Shown: piece by piece, positions 37,054 to 49,333 of the stretch
Layout of the letters: the number at the start of each line of letters is the position of its first letter
Numbering within the stretch: position 1 is the first letter of the stretch
DNA from: Antedon mediterranea
Taxonomy: Eukaryota > Echinodermata > Crinoidea > Comatulida > Antedonidae
DNA: 64,000 nt
NCBI RefSeq assembly: GCF_964355755.1
Contig: NC_092678.1
Coordinates: 17,210,922-17,274,921, forward strand
Direction: 5' to 3'
Position numbers and translations under genes: made by a program
The notes under the pieces: generated by a model
Told to the model about the DNA's origin: nothing
Seen by the model: only the letters and a program-made list of their open reading frames with translations
Database searches by the model: none

Positions 37054-40000
37054 CTGAAAATCGTGAAAAAATGCATTAAATAAGTATATATACAGTACAA
37101 AAGGATAGTACGATAAAAAAAATGATTTTTTAAATTTCGAAATACAAACAAAATATAACAACACATATCTATATTGTGCCAACAGAGGCCATAGACGGCT
37201 TATATCTAATTAGGCGTGTCACTCCAGCAGTGAAACCATTAGGCCTACAAGGTATATACAAGGACATAATAATATTTGTCTAATGTTACTTTAGCTCGTA
37301 TTATCATTATTTGCATGTTTTAGCTGTTTTTCTTTAACAGCTTTTACATGATATAACTATGTTTTATCTGGATTTACTGTAATCATGTTGTAATTTCCAT
37401 ATCATATGATTTCTGGATGTAGATTAATATCTACGATACAATACAACCGTTAAATGACGATGATCCATGTATTCTGCTATATTTTTATTTTTCATTATGG
37501 CCGCCGATGTTGCTACAGTAACTGAATTAAATACCGTAATCGCATAAACAATGTCAAAATAGAAAAACTCAAAAAGAGCAAAAAGAAAGATATTACATTT
37601 GATCGTATTACGCATGAAACAGACATATTTCATTGAAGTATTAATTCCTAAAATAAAATAATTGTTTTTATAAGGCATAGAGTTAAACTGACGTTTTCAT
37701 GAGAGGAAGATATACAATATTTGTTTCTGGTGCACAATAAGCTTATTACAACACTATTACACTGAAGCATAAAGTTACACTTAACTGTGCCTTAACACCG
37801 TTTAACAGTTCACCTGATACAAAATTCTGATTTGTCCAAATTTCTTTTTAAAAAATCTGACAAATATAAACATGAAGAAATAAAAAGCATGCAATGTCAT
37901 TAATATACATCAGACTTATTATAATGACATCAATTTTCGATAATCATAAGGACGAGTTCTCGAATGATTCTCTCATTTGTGCCGATGGAATTGATATTTC
38001 CTAAGTTCACCTAACTACGGAGGAATAACGCTGTTCATGTACGTACCACACTACATTATATAACAGATGCCTCACATAATGACGTTTTCATGAGAGGAAG
38101 ATATATTACATTTGTTCCGTGTGAACAATAAGCTTATTACAACACTATTGCAAATCATATATGAAATGAAACAATATGTCATAGTTCACTACTGTAGTAA
38201 TGGATGGATAACGCAAACGTATACGTACCACCACACTATATAGATAACAAATGGCTCTTATAATGACGTTTTCTTAGAGGAAGATATAATAAATATTTGT
38301 TCCGCGTGCAAAATAAGCTTATAACACTATTGTAGATTATACGTGAATCGAAACAATTATGTCGAGTGTGCCTATTCCTTCTTGTTTTATTGTGGACAAC
38401 CGCATAGAGAAACTTTAACATTGAACGCCATACGTCTGGATTGTCTGTGATTTTAAACGATTGTCAATGCTATCTCGATATATGACAATTATTTCAATTT
38501 GGTAATACAGAATCTCAAATGTATCACATGTGGTTCTTGTATCATTAGGTTAAGAATAAACATTTAAAATAATTATATAATTTCTCATTTAATAAAACAT
38601 ACCAGTTATACAACAAACTACGTACAGGAGCTCGAGCTTATGTTAAAGTAGTACATATTTTTTATCATTTATATTAAGAATACATTAATCATAATGTTTA
38701 ATGATGCTGTATTATCGAATTTTAATGTTACTGGAGAAATCGAGATACAATACCGATAATCAGGTGTGTTAGACCAGAATACGTTACTCTGGCTTAAAAT
38801 GGAGGTCTTTGCTTTAACCACGTTCTGAAATGTGTCTGTAAGATTATGTTAGGCAAAAACAACACCTTGTATACCATAGCAGCCTGGTGTAGAGACCTAT
38901 ATATTGCCTACGCTAAATTCTTTCTTAAACTTGTTCCCACTTATACCTTCTAGAGGAATGTTATCCATAGATATAACCCTAATATACTGCTGATTGGATT
39001 CGTCATTTTATAATTGTAACACAATGTGTCATAAGAACTGTTCGTTATACCATGGTAGTATTTGCTACAGCATGTATAAGCTCTGAAAACTCCAAAATGA
39101 CCAATCCTGAGTTACAGCTACGACGGTGCTACAGTAACTGAATTAAATAGTCTTGTTCGCAAACAATGCCAAAAACTTAAAACGAGCAAAAAGAAGATAT
39201 TACATTTGAACGTATTAGGCCTATACATGAAACAGACATATTCCGTAGAAGTATTAATTAATAATTAATTCCTAAAATAAAATAATTGTTTTTTTGAGGC
39301 ATTGAGTTAAAATTACGTTTTCATGAGAGGAAGAAAATATAATATTTGTTCCTCGTGCAAAATAAGCTTATTACAACACTGTTGCAGATTATACGTGAAT
39401 CGGCGACGATTGTACGGAGGCCTGTCTATTTTTGTTTTCGTATCTAATTTTGGCTTTCAAAAATGGCAGCGCAAAGCAATCGCTATCCCTGGATCCGACC
39501 CGTCGTATTATTTTGATATACAATGATAGAGGTTCAGACGTTCTGTAGTATATTTAAATTGTATTATTTGTATGTTCCCTTTAAACTTCATCTTAATTTC
39601 AAATAGAAAACTATCAATAAAGTAATATTGTTTACTTAGAAGTGTGCCAATTATCCAGCATAGAAGAAAACAAAATCGGACAAAATTTAAACACATGTTA
39701 CCAGGTTTTTTTAAACATTATTAAAGCAAAGTGTGTTAATTATTGAGATGTAAAGCACATAGGCTGATTTTAGCATGATGAAGTGCAAATATGGAGGGAG
39801 GGGAAATATAAAATGTAGACACATATCACCTCACACGCAAGCTATTACTGACACAGTGTGAAGGCCGAAATCAAGAGACTAGTTGTTTGACGGGATGTTC
39901 CTGGTCCCCAATTATTGTGATCCCTTATTTTAGAACTTGAAAAGCAGAAAAAAGAGGAGAATGTGTAGGCCTATGTTTGTTTGTTGCCAGATGCCTATAA

Positions 40001-40469
40001 CGCTGGTTCAGATTTTAAGTTAAGTTTATCTTACTGACGGATAACGCTAATAATGTACCTACCACCACATTAGGTAACCGATGCGCCCCCATTATGACAC
40101 GTGCGAATAAAGAAAAATAATTGCTATTCAACCGGACGGAGGGATAGGTAACCGATGCCTCTCTTAATAACATTATTTTTTATTTAATAACATTTACTAA
40201 TAATGATAATAATAATTTGCTAAAACAAACGAATACAAGTAGGTCTATCATTACACACAATACAACTACATACAGGAGCTTGTGTTAAAATAAAGGTTTA
40301 GTGATCAATAAAAATCAAACAAAAACAGGCATATTATATTATTTTAGTTTTGGATGAATATTCTGTCTTTGCAAAAAGTAAAAATGAAATGATGTGACAA
40401 AAAGTGTAGTTACATTACAAAGAAAATATACTATTTTCAAAAGTATGATAAACAACAGAAAGCACTCAC
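37054..40469. repeat. LRR-array units between exons (copy 2)
   Basis: Equivalent of 20561-23969, with the same modules and the minus-strand open block at 38.75-38.99 kb. No gene is called. Confidence 0.6.
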
Positions 40470-40541
40470 AGTTCTGTCAATGATGTCAAACCATCAAACA
40501 CGTTTTCTGATATTGTAGTTATTTTGTTACTGCCCAACCCT
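40470..40541 (-). CDS. Mosaic single-LRR exon
   Basis: A 72-nt exon with acceptor CGATTTCCAG and donor GTGAGT, reading L-GLGSNKITTISENVFDGL, then TSLTEL. Its 3' end (TSLTEL) and 3' flank match the cassette at 23970. Its first residues (GLGSNK) match the one at 24949. The acceptor (CTGGAAATCG on the plus strand) again matches 23970, and the intron beyond (ATATAAATAC) matches 24949. At least three switches occur in about 130 bp. Both splice sites are intact, so the mosaic could be expressed. Confidence 0.75.
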
Positions 40542-42760
40542 CTGGAAATCGTGAAAAAATGCATTAAATAAGTATATAAATACAGTACCAAAGGATAGTA
40601 CGGTAAAAAAAAATTATTTTTTAAATTTGTAAATACAAAAAAATATAACAACAAATATCTTATTGTGCAAACAGAGGCCAAAAAAAGCTTATGTCTATTA
40701 GGCGTGTCACTCCAGCAGTGAAAACATTACAGGGTAGGCCTATATACAAGGACATAAAAATGTTTGTTTAATGTTACTTTAGCTCGTATTATCATTAGTT
40801 GCATGTTTTAGCTGTTTTTCTTTAACTGCTTTTACATGATATAACTATGTTTTATCTAGATTTACTGTAAATATGTTGTAATTTCTTTAATATCTACGAT
40901 ACAATACAACCGTTAAATGACGATGATCCATGTATTCTGCTATGTTTTTATTTTTCATTATGGCCGCCGATATTGCTACAGTAACTGAATTAAATAGTCT
41001 TGAGTTCGCATAAACAATGTCAAAATAGAAAAAATCAAAAAGAGCAAAACGAAAGATATTACATTTGATCGTATTACACATGAAACAGACATATTCCGTA
41101 GAAGTATTAATTCCTACAATAAAATAATTGTTTTTATGAGGCATAGCGTTAAACTGACGTTTTCATGAGAGGAAGATATAAAATATTTGTTCCTCGTGCA
41201 CAATAAGCTTATTACAACACTATTACACTAAAGCATAAAGTTACACTTAACTGTGCCTTAACACCGTTTAATAGTTCAACCGATACAACATTCTGATTTG
41301 TCCAAATTTCTTTTTAAAAAAATCTGACAAATATAAACATGAAGAAATAAAAAGCAATGTCATTAATATACATCAGACTTAAGAATAATGACATCAATTT
41401 TCGATAATCATAAGGACGAGTTCTCGAATGATTCTCTCATTTGTGCCGATGGAATTGATATTTCCTAAGTTTACCTAACTACGAAGGAATAGATGCCTCA
41501 AATAATAACGTTTTCATGAGAGGAAGATATATAACATTTGTTCCCCGTCAACACTATTTCAAATCCCATGAATCGAAACAATATGTCGAGTGTGTCTATT
41601 CCTTCTTGTTCTTATTCCTCTTGAGAGGAAGATATATAACATTTGTTCCGCGTGCAAAATAAGCTTATAACACTATTGTAGATTATACGTGAATCGAAAC
41701 AATTATGTTGAGTGTGCCTATTCCTTCTTGTTTTACTGTGGACAACCGCATAGAGAAACTTTAACATTAACGCCATGCGTCTGGATTGTCTGTGATTTTA
41801 AACGATTGTCAATGCTATCTCGACATATGACAATTATTTCTATTTAGTAATACAGAATCTCAAATGTATCACATGTGGTTCTTGTATCATTAGGTTAAGA
41901 ATAAACATTTATAATAATTATATAATTTCTCATTTAATAAAACATACCAGTTATACAACAAACTACGTACAGGAGCTCGAGCTTGTGTTAAATTAGTACA
42001 TATTTTTTATCATTTATATTATGAATACATTAATCATAATGTTTAATGATGCTGTATTATCGAATTTTAATGTTACTGGAAAAATCGAGATAGAATACCG
42101 ATAATCAGGTGTGTTAGACCAGAATACGTTACTCTGGCTAAAAATGGAGGTCTTTGCTTTAACCACGTTCTGAAATGTGTCTGTAAGATTATGTTAGGCA
42201 AAAACGATACCTTGTATGCCTTAGCAGCCTGGTCTAGAGACCTATGTATTGCCTTCGCTAAATCCTTTCTTAAACTTGTTCCCACTTATACCTTTTAGAG
42301 GAATGTTATCCATAGACATAACCCTAATATAGGCCTACTGCTGATTGGATTCGTCAATTTATAATTGTAACACAATGTGTCATAAGAACTGTTCGTTATA
42401 CCATGGTAGTATGTGGTGCAATTAATTAAAGAATTACATGATTTGTAAATATTTTACACAAAGTGCAACACAGTGTGACGTATTGTCTGCTACAATATCT
42501 AATGATTACACATTTTTAATAATTATGTAATTTCTCATTTAATAAACCACTTATAATAACAAATTACCGTATTAAACGTACAAATTAAAGTATAAAAACA
42601 ATAAGTATATACAGTACCAACGGAAATTACGATAAAAACGTATCTATTTTATTAATTTCAAAATACAAAGAAAAAGTAACAACAAAATATCTATATTGTG
42701 CCAACAGAGGCCAAAAAGGCTTATGTCCAATTAGGCGTGTTACTCTGACAGTGAAACAAT
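40542..42760. repeat. LRR-array units, end of copy 2 and beyond
   Basis: Array modules as in copy 1, offset about 15.52 kb after the lost 979 bp. Similarity to copy 1 drops after about 42.0 kb. It includes the minus-strand open block at 42073-42285, which here is open for 70 codons from a GTG because the usual TAA has changed. No gene is called. Confidence 0.55.
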
Positions 42761-42761
42761 T

Positions 42762-42965
42762 AGTCACGTGGACGCGACTCTATCGTTCACTATGTCGGTC
42801 GGTCGGTCTGTCGGTCTGTCTGTCGGTCCGGTATCACAATGCGTTTTATCGCTTTTCTGTACTTTTTGAACTGTTTTGATGTACAGAAAAGTTTTAAAGT
42901 ACAATACTTTTTTGAAAGTTCATTTTTTTTTCTGAGAGCACGCGACTTATGGCTGTTGGCCTTGT
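42762..42965 (-). mobile_element. Short element with (CCGA)n tract and AGTCGCGT hairpin end
   Basis: It interrupts the array unit after GTGAAACAATTAGTC. Read on the minus strand it starts near AACAAGGCCAACAGCC with an AAGTCGCGTGC motif. It then runs through a PDRQTDRQTD-coding CCGA/CAGA tract and ends AGTCGCGTCCACGTGACT, an imperfect hairpin. Related ends occur at 44.26 and 44.79 kb. At about 200 bp with fixed ends it behaves like a SINE or a small non-autonomous transposon; the class is uncertain. Confidence 0.6.
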
Positions 42966-44259
42966 TAATTAACTGTCTTTGCATGATTATAACAATGTTT
43001 TATCTAGATTGACTGTAATCATGTTGTACTTTCCATATCATATGATTTCTAGATGTAGATCAATATCTACGATACAATCTACGCCGATGGTGTTACAGTC
43101 TCTGAATTAAAGAGACAAAACAATGCCAAAATAGAAAAACTCAAAAAGAGCAAAAAGAAAGATATTGAATTTGAACGTATTACACATGAAACAGACATAT
43201 TTCATAGAAGTATTAATTCCTAAAACAAAATAATTTTATGAGGCATAGAGTTAAACTGACATTTTCATGAGAGGAAGATATAGGCCTATACTATTTGTTC
43301 CACGTGCACAATAAGCTTATTACAAAACTATTTCAGATTATACGTGAATCGGTGAAGAGTCGGTGACAAACCGAACGGATCATCCAAGATTTCTGAAAAG
43401 TCTGGACAAGAGTGTTCTCTTTGCGCAGTATTATACGGAGGCGTGTCTATTTTTGTTTTCGTATCTAATTTTGGCTTTAAAAACATGTCAGCCCTAAGCA
43501 ATCGCTACCCCTGGATCCGCCCCGTCAGAATATTTTTGATATACAATGATAGAGGTTCAGACGTTCTGTGGTACATTTAAATTGTATTATTTTTATGTTC
43601 CCTTTAAATTTCATCTTAATTTTAAATATAACAATATCAATTAAGTAATATTGTTTACTTATAAGTTTGCCAGTTATTCAGCACTGAAGAAAACAAAATC
43701 GGAAAAAATGTAAACACATGTGACCACGTTTTTTTAACATTATTAAAGCTAAATGTGTTAATTAATGAGATGTAAAGCACATAGGCTGATTTTAGCACGA
43801 GGAAGTGAAAATATGGAAGGAGAGGAAAATATAAAATGTAGAGACACAGATATCACATAACAAGCAAGCTATTACTGACCCAATGTGAAGGCAGAAATCA
43901 AGACTTGTTTGATGTTCCTGCTCCCAAATTATTGTGGCAAAAATAGAAAAACTAATAGAAGAGCAAAAAGGAAGATATTACGCCTGAACGTAATATACAT
44001 GGAACAGACAGATACCATACAAGTGTTCATTTATAAAGGGTCAAACTGTGCCTTGAAATAAACATAATTACTGAACCATGGCCGGTTGAATGACAACATT
44101 ATTTCCATCATGTACAATTTTATACGGAACAAACGAATTTGACAAAAACAAATATGACGAATATAAACACGAACAAAGGAAAACAATATACATCAGATTT
44201 ATGAATAACGACGTTAATTTCCGATAATTATAATTAATTAAATCTCAGTTTTATAGAAA
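42966..44259. repeat. Diverged LRR-array unit without exon
   Basis: Array modules continue (CAAAATAGAAAAACTCAAAA near 43130, TGAGAGGAAGATATAGG near 43266, CCCTGGATCCGCCCC near 43510) but become more diverged after about 43.9 kb. No LRR exon and no gene is recognised. Confidence 0.5.
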
Positions 44260-44372
44260 GCAAACAAGGCCATATAGATGGCTGCAGTCGCGTGCTCAAG
44301 TTAGTGTTTACCAACCGACCGCCCAACCGACCGACCAACCGACCAACCGACCAACCGACCGAAATTGCTTAA
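44260..44372 (+). mobile_element. Partial copy of the (CCGA)n / AGTCGCG element
   Basis: Begins CAAGGCCATATAGATGGC, then CAGTCGCGTGC and GTTAGTGTTTACC, followed by an irregular CCGA/CCAA tract to about 44362. The 3' hairpin seen at 44.87 kb is missing, so it is truncated. Confidence 0.5.
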
Positions 44373-44788
44373 CACAATACAATACAATAAGAGTGTATAT
44401 TAACATTTAACGCGCAATGTGTGTGCAAAAATCTGCGCACTCATGGCAATTTTTTTAACGATTAAAATTGCCTGAACGTACTCTTATATAATCGAAAATC
44501 AATTTTGACAATTTTGAAAATGTTAAGCGCGCGTACGCATGCGTTACATGCGCTACGCACGTAATTGTTTTGCCATGATGATTTATGCCCTGAAATTTAT
44601 GAGTACCAACTTTTATTTAATTGTGATTCATGCTTGTAAAGGTATGATGACAAACGTGATTTCGTTAATTCGTGCGTAGACCGCGTAATTTTTGATTACG
44701 CACCGTGAAAACATAAAAACAAAGATTCCTGGCCATAAGGAATATACTATGAAAACTTGACTTAGCTAGATGAAACTGATATCAAGAC
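44373..44788. other. Non-coding stretch, no gene recognised
   Basis: AT-rich, with several GCGCGC-type alternating motifs at about 44528-44562 resembling parts of the Helitron-like family. Nothing else is supported. Confidence 0.4.
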
Positions 44789-44889
44789 AAGGCCATATAC
44801 AAGTTAGTGTTTACCGACCGACCGACCGACCAACCAACCGACCAACCGACCAAGATAGGGAATTGTAGAGTCGCGTTGCACGCGACTAA
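44789..44889 (+). mobile_element. 3' part of the (CCGA)n / AGTCGCG element
   Basis: Contains AAGGCCATATAC, GTTAGTGTTTACC, a CCGA tract (44814-44850), and ends with the hairpin AGTCGCGT-TGC-ACGCGACT followed by A-rich host DNA. The hairpin is perfect over 8 bp. Confidence 0.6.
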
Positions 44890-45960
44890 AAACTTGAAAA
44901 TAAAATAAAGTGTATACAATATGATATAAACGTAGATCTCGAGTAAACATAGTAAAGTGCCGATGAAAATAAGATAAGTCCTAAGTTCACCTTACTACGG
45001 AGGGATAACAATATGCGTGTACGTACCACCATACTAAATTAGATAACAGGTGCCTCTCATATTAAGGTTTTCATAGGAGGAAGATGTAATATTGTTTCGC
45101 GTGCGTACAATAAGCTTTTTACAACACTATTGCACAGATTATACGTGAGTTTAATGTCGAGAATTCGTTCACGTGTAGAGAAACTGAAACATTCTTGAAC
45201 AATCTTAAAAACTGTTGCGGCATCAAAACTTGACATAAAATTTGATAATTGTAAGGATGATTACCCAGAATGTGGTTAAAATCGTATTTTACAAAAATGT
45301 AACGTTAAGCAAAAGTTTAGACCTTCGGATTGAGGATAGAAAGCGAAATCAGTGTCTACAAAACAATATCGACACGGAAGCGACTGCAGTATTCATCGTA
45401 TTCAAGCTAAGTACAGTACAACAAATAATCACTACAGGTCAGCAGTTACATTTTACAATTGCGAAAAAAACTGATAACAAACAACAATGCAGAACAATAT
45501 ATTTTATTCCATAGCCTATGTAAATACGTGGACGTGATTGGTTGAAACTGCATCACACTACCGCTGCGAGGATCGTACATCGTATATATCCTCGAGTACG
45601 ATGATATTGACTGAGTAATTTTCGCATCCCTTTCATATGAAAATAATTTTTGTGTGGCAACACTCGCGTTTGGCGATAAATAAACAAACACTGAGATGAC
45701 TTTTTATCACGAGACAACGGTTAACCCGCTGCGCCACGCAACTTGCTTAAAGAAATTAATCAACTACACTATTTAAACTATGCATACATAACGCCCTAAT
45801 TTATTATTAGCCCTCTCTAGACGCGATGAAAGACTGACCGTTTGTGATTGGTCAATACTCACGGTAGTAACCTGGTGGTACGCGCGGCGCGCTGAACATC
45901 TGGTGATTCGGCTCGAAGAAGACGAATTATTATTTATTCGGCCTAACTGATAATAATAAT
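44890..45960. other. Diverged array DNA and unassigned sequence
   Basis: At about 44988-45145 a diverged TCACCTTACTACGGAGGGAT / TTTTCATAGGAGGAAGATG array module is visible. A plus-strand frame at 45242-45514 (90 codons, starting MIIVRMITQNVVK) is not recognised and has no supporting signal. A tRNA-derived fragment lies at 45707. Confidence 0.4.
45707..45743 (-). repeat. tRNA-derived SINE fragment (A-box region)
   Basis: On the minus strand the sequence GTTGCGTGGCGCAGCGGG continues GTTAACCGTTGTCTCGTGA. TGGCGCAGCGG fits the RNA polymerase III A box (TRGC-N-N-AG-N-N-G). The B box (GGTTCGA) is absent, so this is a 5' fragment, not a tRNA gene. Confidence 0.5.
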
Positions 45961-46261
45961 ATTATTATTGGTTATCCGCACTTGGCGGATAACCCCTTGT
46001 TATTGTCAGGATCTTTTTTTTTTTTTTTTCTTTTTTTTTTTTTTTCTATATTCTTCTTTCTTTCCACGAATTTTGTTGCAAGCATATCTCTAATTCTGGC
46101 TAACAAATGATTGTATAACTTTGTCATAAGATTTACCTATATCTGTAGATGTGCAAGAAACTTTGTTTTTTAGTTATCCGCATTTAGCGGATAACTCCTT
46201 GGAACTGTCCTGTGTCTTTTTTTTTTTTTTCATTATTGGTTATCCGCAACTTAGTTGCAGG
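45960..46261. repeat. Three GGTTATCCGC hairpins and poly-T tracts
   Basis: Hairpins GGTTATCCGC/GCGGATAACC at about 45968, the AGTTATCCGC version at about 46174, and a third at about 46234. They lie at or near the 5' ends of Helitron-like copies, whose 3' ends also carry GCGGATAAC. Two long T-rich tracts (about 46013-46045 and 46217-46230) separate them. They are probably remnants of nested copies of the same family. Confidence 0.6.
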
Positions 46262-47809
46262 ATAACCCATGTGATTGTAAATATCTTTTTTTTTCATCAT
46301 CTTTGTTCTTCTTTCTTTCCCTGATTTTTGTGAGCAGCATATCCCCTATTGCTTGTGAATATATCTTTTGTATAACTTTGTCATTATATGGACATTTACC
46401 TGAAGTTGTGCACCTCCATATTTTGAATGACGTCAGAGTTGCGCAACGTGACTTACGCGCGATTTTATGAATTTCAATGATTGATCATAGGATAAAAAAT
46501 AAAAGTCATTTTGTATTGACATTTGGTGAATATTTAAGTCATATCAAAGGCAAACTTTCTATGGATTAAAAATGGCATGTTTTACAAGAAGTTACGCGCG
46601 CACGCGCATTTGAAGTTTCAAAATGCGCAAAATTAATTTCTAATCAACTTTCTACGCTGATCATGACATTTTAAGCATGTCAAAAATTCCCGCGCGCGCG
46701 GAAAAATTGACGCGTATGGTGCGCACGGAGTACGAAAATCATGTTTTTTTCTCTTGAATTGTCATTTTCTAGCCTTTGCTAGTCATTTTAAAAAAGATTT
46801 ACATCATTTCAAATTAAAATGACGTCATACGAACACGTTGATTTAGACAATTTGCGTGCGTTTTAGTTGCAAAAGTGACAAAATATTGTCAAAATTATGC
46901 CTACTTTGAATCTATTATAGCTCCTCAGGATCAACCGTTACCCCCAATTTTTTTAATTTAATATGTAAGCAGATATGTTGTAGATATGAATTCATGCAGA
47001 ATCTTTACCCCTCGGATGTTATGACGTCATCGTATGGCCACACGAATGTAAAATATTGGATTTTTGACTGTTTCGCTATTGCTCATTACATTAAATAGAG
47101 CGCATATTGCTTATACGTATTCCATTTCCTCATATATTTTAATACTGTCTAGGTCCATCAACTATCTTTCGCATGAGTTAAAAATATTTTAATTTTTATG
47201 ACGTCATCATGTCTAAAAATGTAAATAACGTCGTTCACCTATTTTCATCTTTACAGTAAGTTTCAATCTGTTATAGCTCGTCAGAATAAAAAGTGATAAT
47301 CATGATTAAAACGTTTTCTGGAAGCTATTGGATTGTAGATACAAATTCATGTGAATATTTTGCCAATCAGATGTTGTGACGTCATTATATGGGCAGTTGA
47401 ATTCAAAAGGTCATATTTTCATCTCTTGCGTAAAAGTTCATTGCGTTTAAACGAGAGCGCATCTCTCTTTTACGTGCCCAGAATTCCTCAAATTTGTATT
47501 AATGTAATTATTTAGATAATTATCTTCTAAAATTGTTATCTTTATATGTCAATTTGATGACATCATCGTGTTAATAATTGGATTTAAAAGATGGTCTCGT
47601 AATTTCGTCTATACTACACTGTATATAACATATAACAGTGTATTCTATAATATGCTGTATGCTACATGGTACAATTCAGCACTGAAAACATGTTTAATTC
47701 ATGTCATAGGATGGCATAATATTTGTCGAAGTTCATATAGTTTAAAGTATGTGCATGTTGCCTTTGCGCGGATAACCCGAACTCGTCAAAGTGACGAGTT
47801 CAAATCTAG
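46262..47809 (+). mobile_element. Helitron-like element, tandem copy 1
   Basis: Ends GCGGATAACC, then the hairpin ACTCGTCAAAGTGACGAGT, CAAAT and CTAG with T next. The body has repeated blocks with GACGTCATCGTATGGCC and GACGTCATTATATGG, each followed by a GAGCGCAT-containing segment. No Rep/helicase reading frame exists, so it is non-autonomous. It is longer at the 5' side than the copies inside the LRR array. Confidence 0.65.
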
Positions 47810-49333
47810 TTCTTCAGTCTTTCTCCCTCACTTTTTGTGCAGAGCGTATCTCTAAAATGGGTAAACATAACATTTCATAACTTTGTCAACATATGGGCAT
47901 TTACGTGAAGTTGTGCACCTCCTATTTTTGAATGACGTCATAGTTACGCAACGTGACTTACGCGTGATTTTATGATTTTTTTAAATTGATCATAGATTTA
48001 AAACCAAGCGTAATTTTGTTTTTACATTTTGTGAAAATTTTAGTCATATCAAGGGCAAACTGTTTGTGCACAAAAAATGGCATGTTTTACAAGAAGTTAC
48101 GCGCGCACGCGCGTTTGAAATTTTAAAATGCGAAAAATTAATTTCTAATCAACTTTCTACGCGTTTCATGTCATTTTAAGCATGTAAAAAATTCCCACGC
48201 ATGCGCAAATTTTTACGTGTGCGGTGCGCACGTAGCATTAAAAACATATATTTTTCGCGTAATTTATGTTTTTCCAGCCTTTTCTAGTAATTTTACCAAC
48301 TTTTAAACAATTTCGACTTAAAGTTACGTCATACGAGCACGTCGAATTGGACAATTTGCGCACGTTTTTGATGAAAAAGTACAACAATTTGTCAAAATTA
48401 TGCCTTTTTTTAAACAATCGTAATTTCTAAACTACACGGTCAACTTTTTGTGGATAACATATTCTGGAAGTTGATGAGTTGTAGATATCGGATCATGTAT
48501 TAATATGGCTAACCGGACATTTTAACGTCATCGTATGGCCACACGAATATAAAATTGAGGATTTTTGTATCTTTCGTCATAGCTCATTACATTTAATAGA
48601 GCGCATCTCCACTTATACATTTTCCATTTTCACCCCGATTTTGATATTGTCTAGGTCAATCAACTATCTTTCGCATGAGTTAAAAATATTTTAATTGTTA
48701 TGACGTCATCGTGCCTAAAAATTTAAATTACATGTGGCATTAATTTCATCTTTACAGTAAATTTTAATCTGTTATAGCTCGTAAGAATAAAATGTGATAA
48801 TCACGATTAAACGTTTTCTGGAAGCGATTGGATTGTAGATACGAAATCATGTAAAAAAATTTCCAATCGGATGTTGTGACGTCATCATATGGCCAGTTAA
48901 ATAAAAAAAGTCGTATTTTAATATTTTGCGTCATAGTTCATCACATTTAAAAGGGTGCGCATCTATATTTTACGTATTCAAATTTCTTCTACACGTTAAT
49001 ATGTTGTTCCTAAGATAATTTCCTTCTGAAATTGCTATCGAAGTGTTTCATTTTGATACCGTCGCCATGTTAAAAATTTGAATAAATGGCGGGTCCCGTA
49101 ATTTCACCTATTCTACACTGTATGTAATATGTATACAGATTATACTGTTTGCATGTATACTATATGACACAAAATTGACAGAATTCAGCACTAACAGCAT
49201 ATCATATTCTTCAGTTCTTGTCATAATGCCATAATCTTTATCTGTGTGTGAAATATTCCAACGTATGACGTGCACGTGGCGTTTGTCGTTGTGCGGATAA
49301 CTAACTCGTCAAAGTGACGAGTTTCATGTCTAG
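47810..49333 (+). mobile_element. Helitron-like element, tandem copy 2
   Basis: Starts directly after the CTAG of the previous copy and ends with the same hairpin plus CTAG (49330-49333). The 5' region (CTTTCTCCCTCACTTTTTG, then ATATGGGCATTTACGTGAAG) parallels copy 1. Head-to-tail arrays sharing end points are a known outcome of Helitron rolling-circle movement. Confidence 0.65.

Larger units (their letters stand above)
27206..42005. repeat. 16.5-kb tandem duplication, copy 2
   Basis: Near-identical partner of the block starting at 10731. Structural differences seen: 18 bp present near 33.01 kb that copy 1 lacks, 979 bp absent at the LRR exon near 40.5 kb, and an 8-bp difference near 39.9 kb (GGGATGTTCCTGG against GGGATGTCCCC in copy 1). 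Either a recent unequal exchange or an assembly duplication of two haplotypes could explain it. Confidence 0.85.

Noticed and set aside
45707-45743. A tRNA gene on the minus strand
   Set aside because: An A box is present, but there is no B box, no acceptor stem and no complete cloverleaf. It is a SINE or tRNA-derived fragment.
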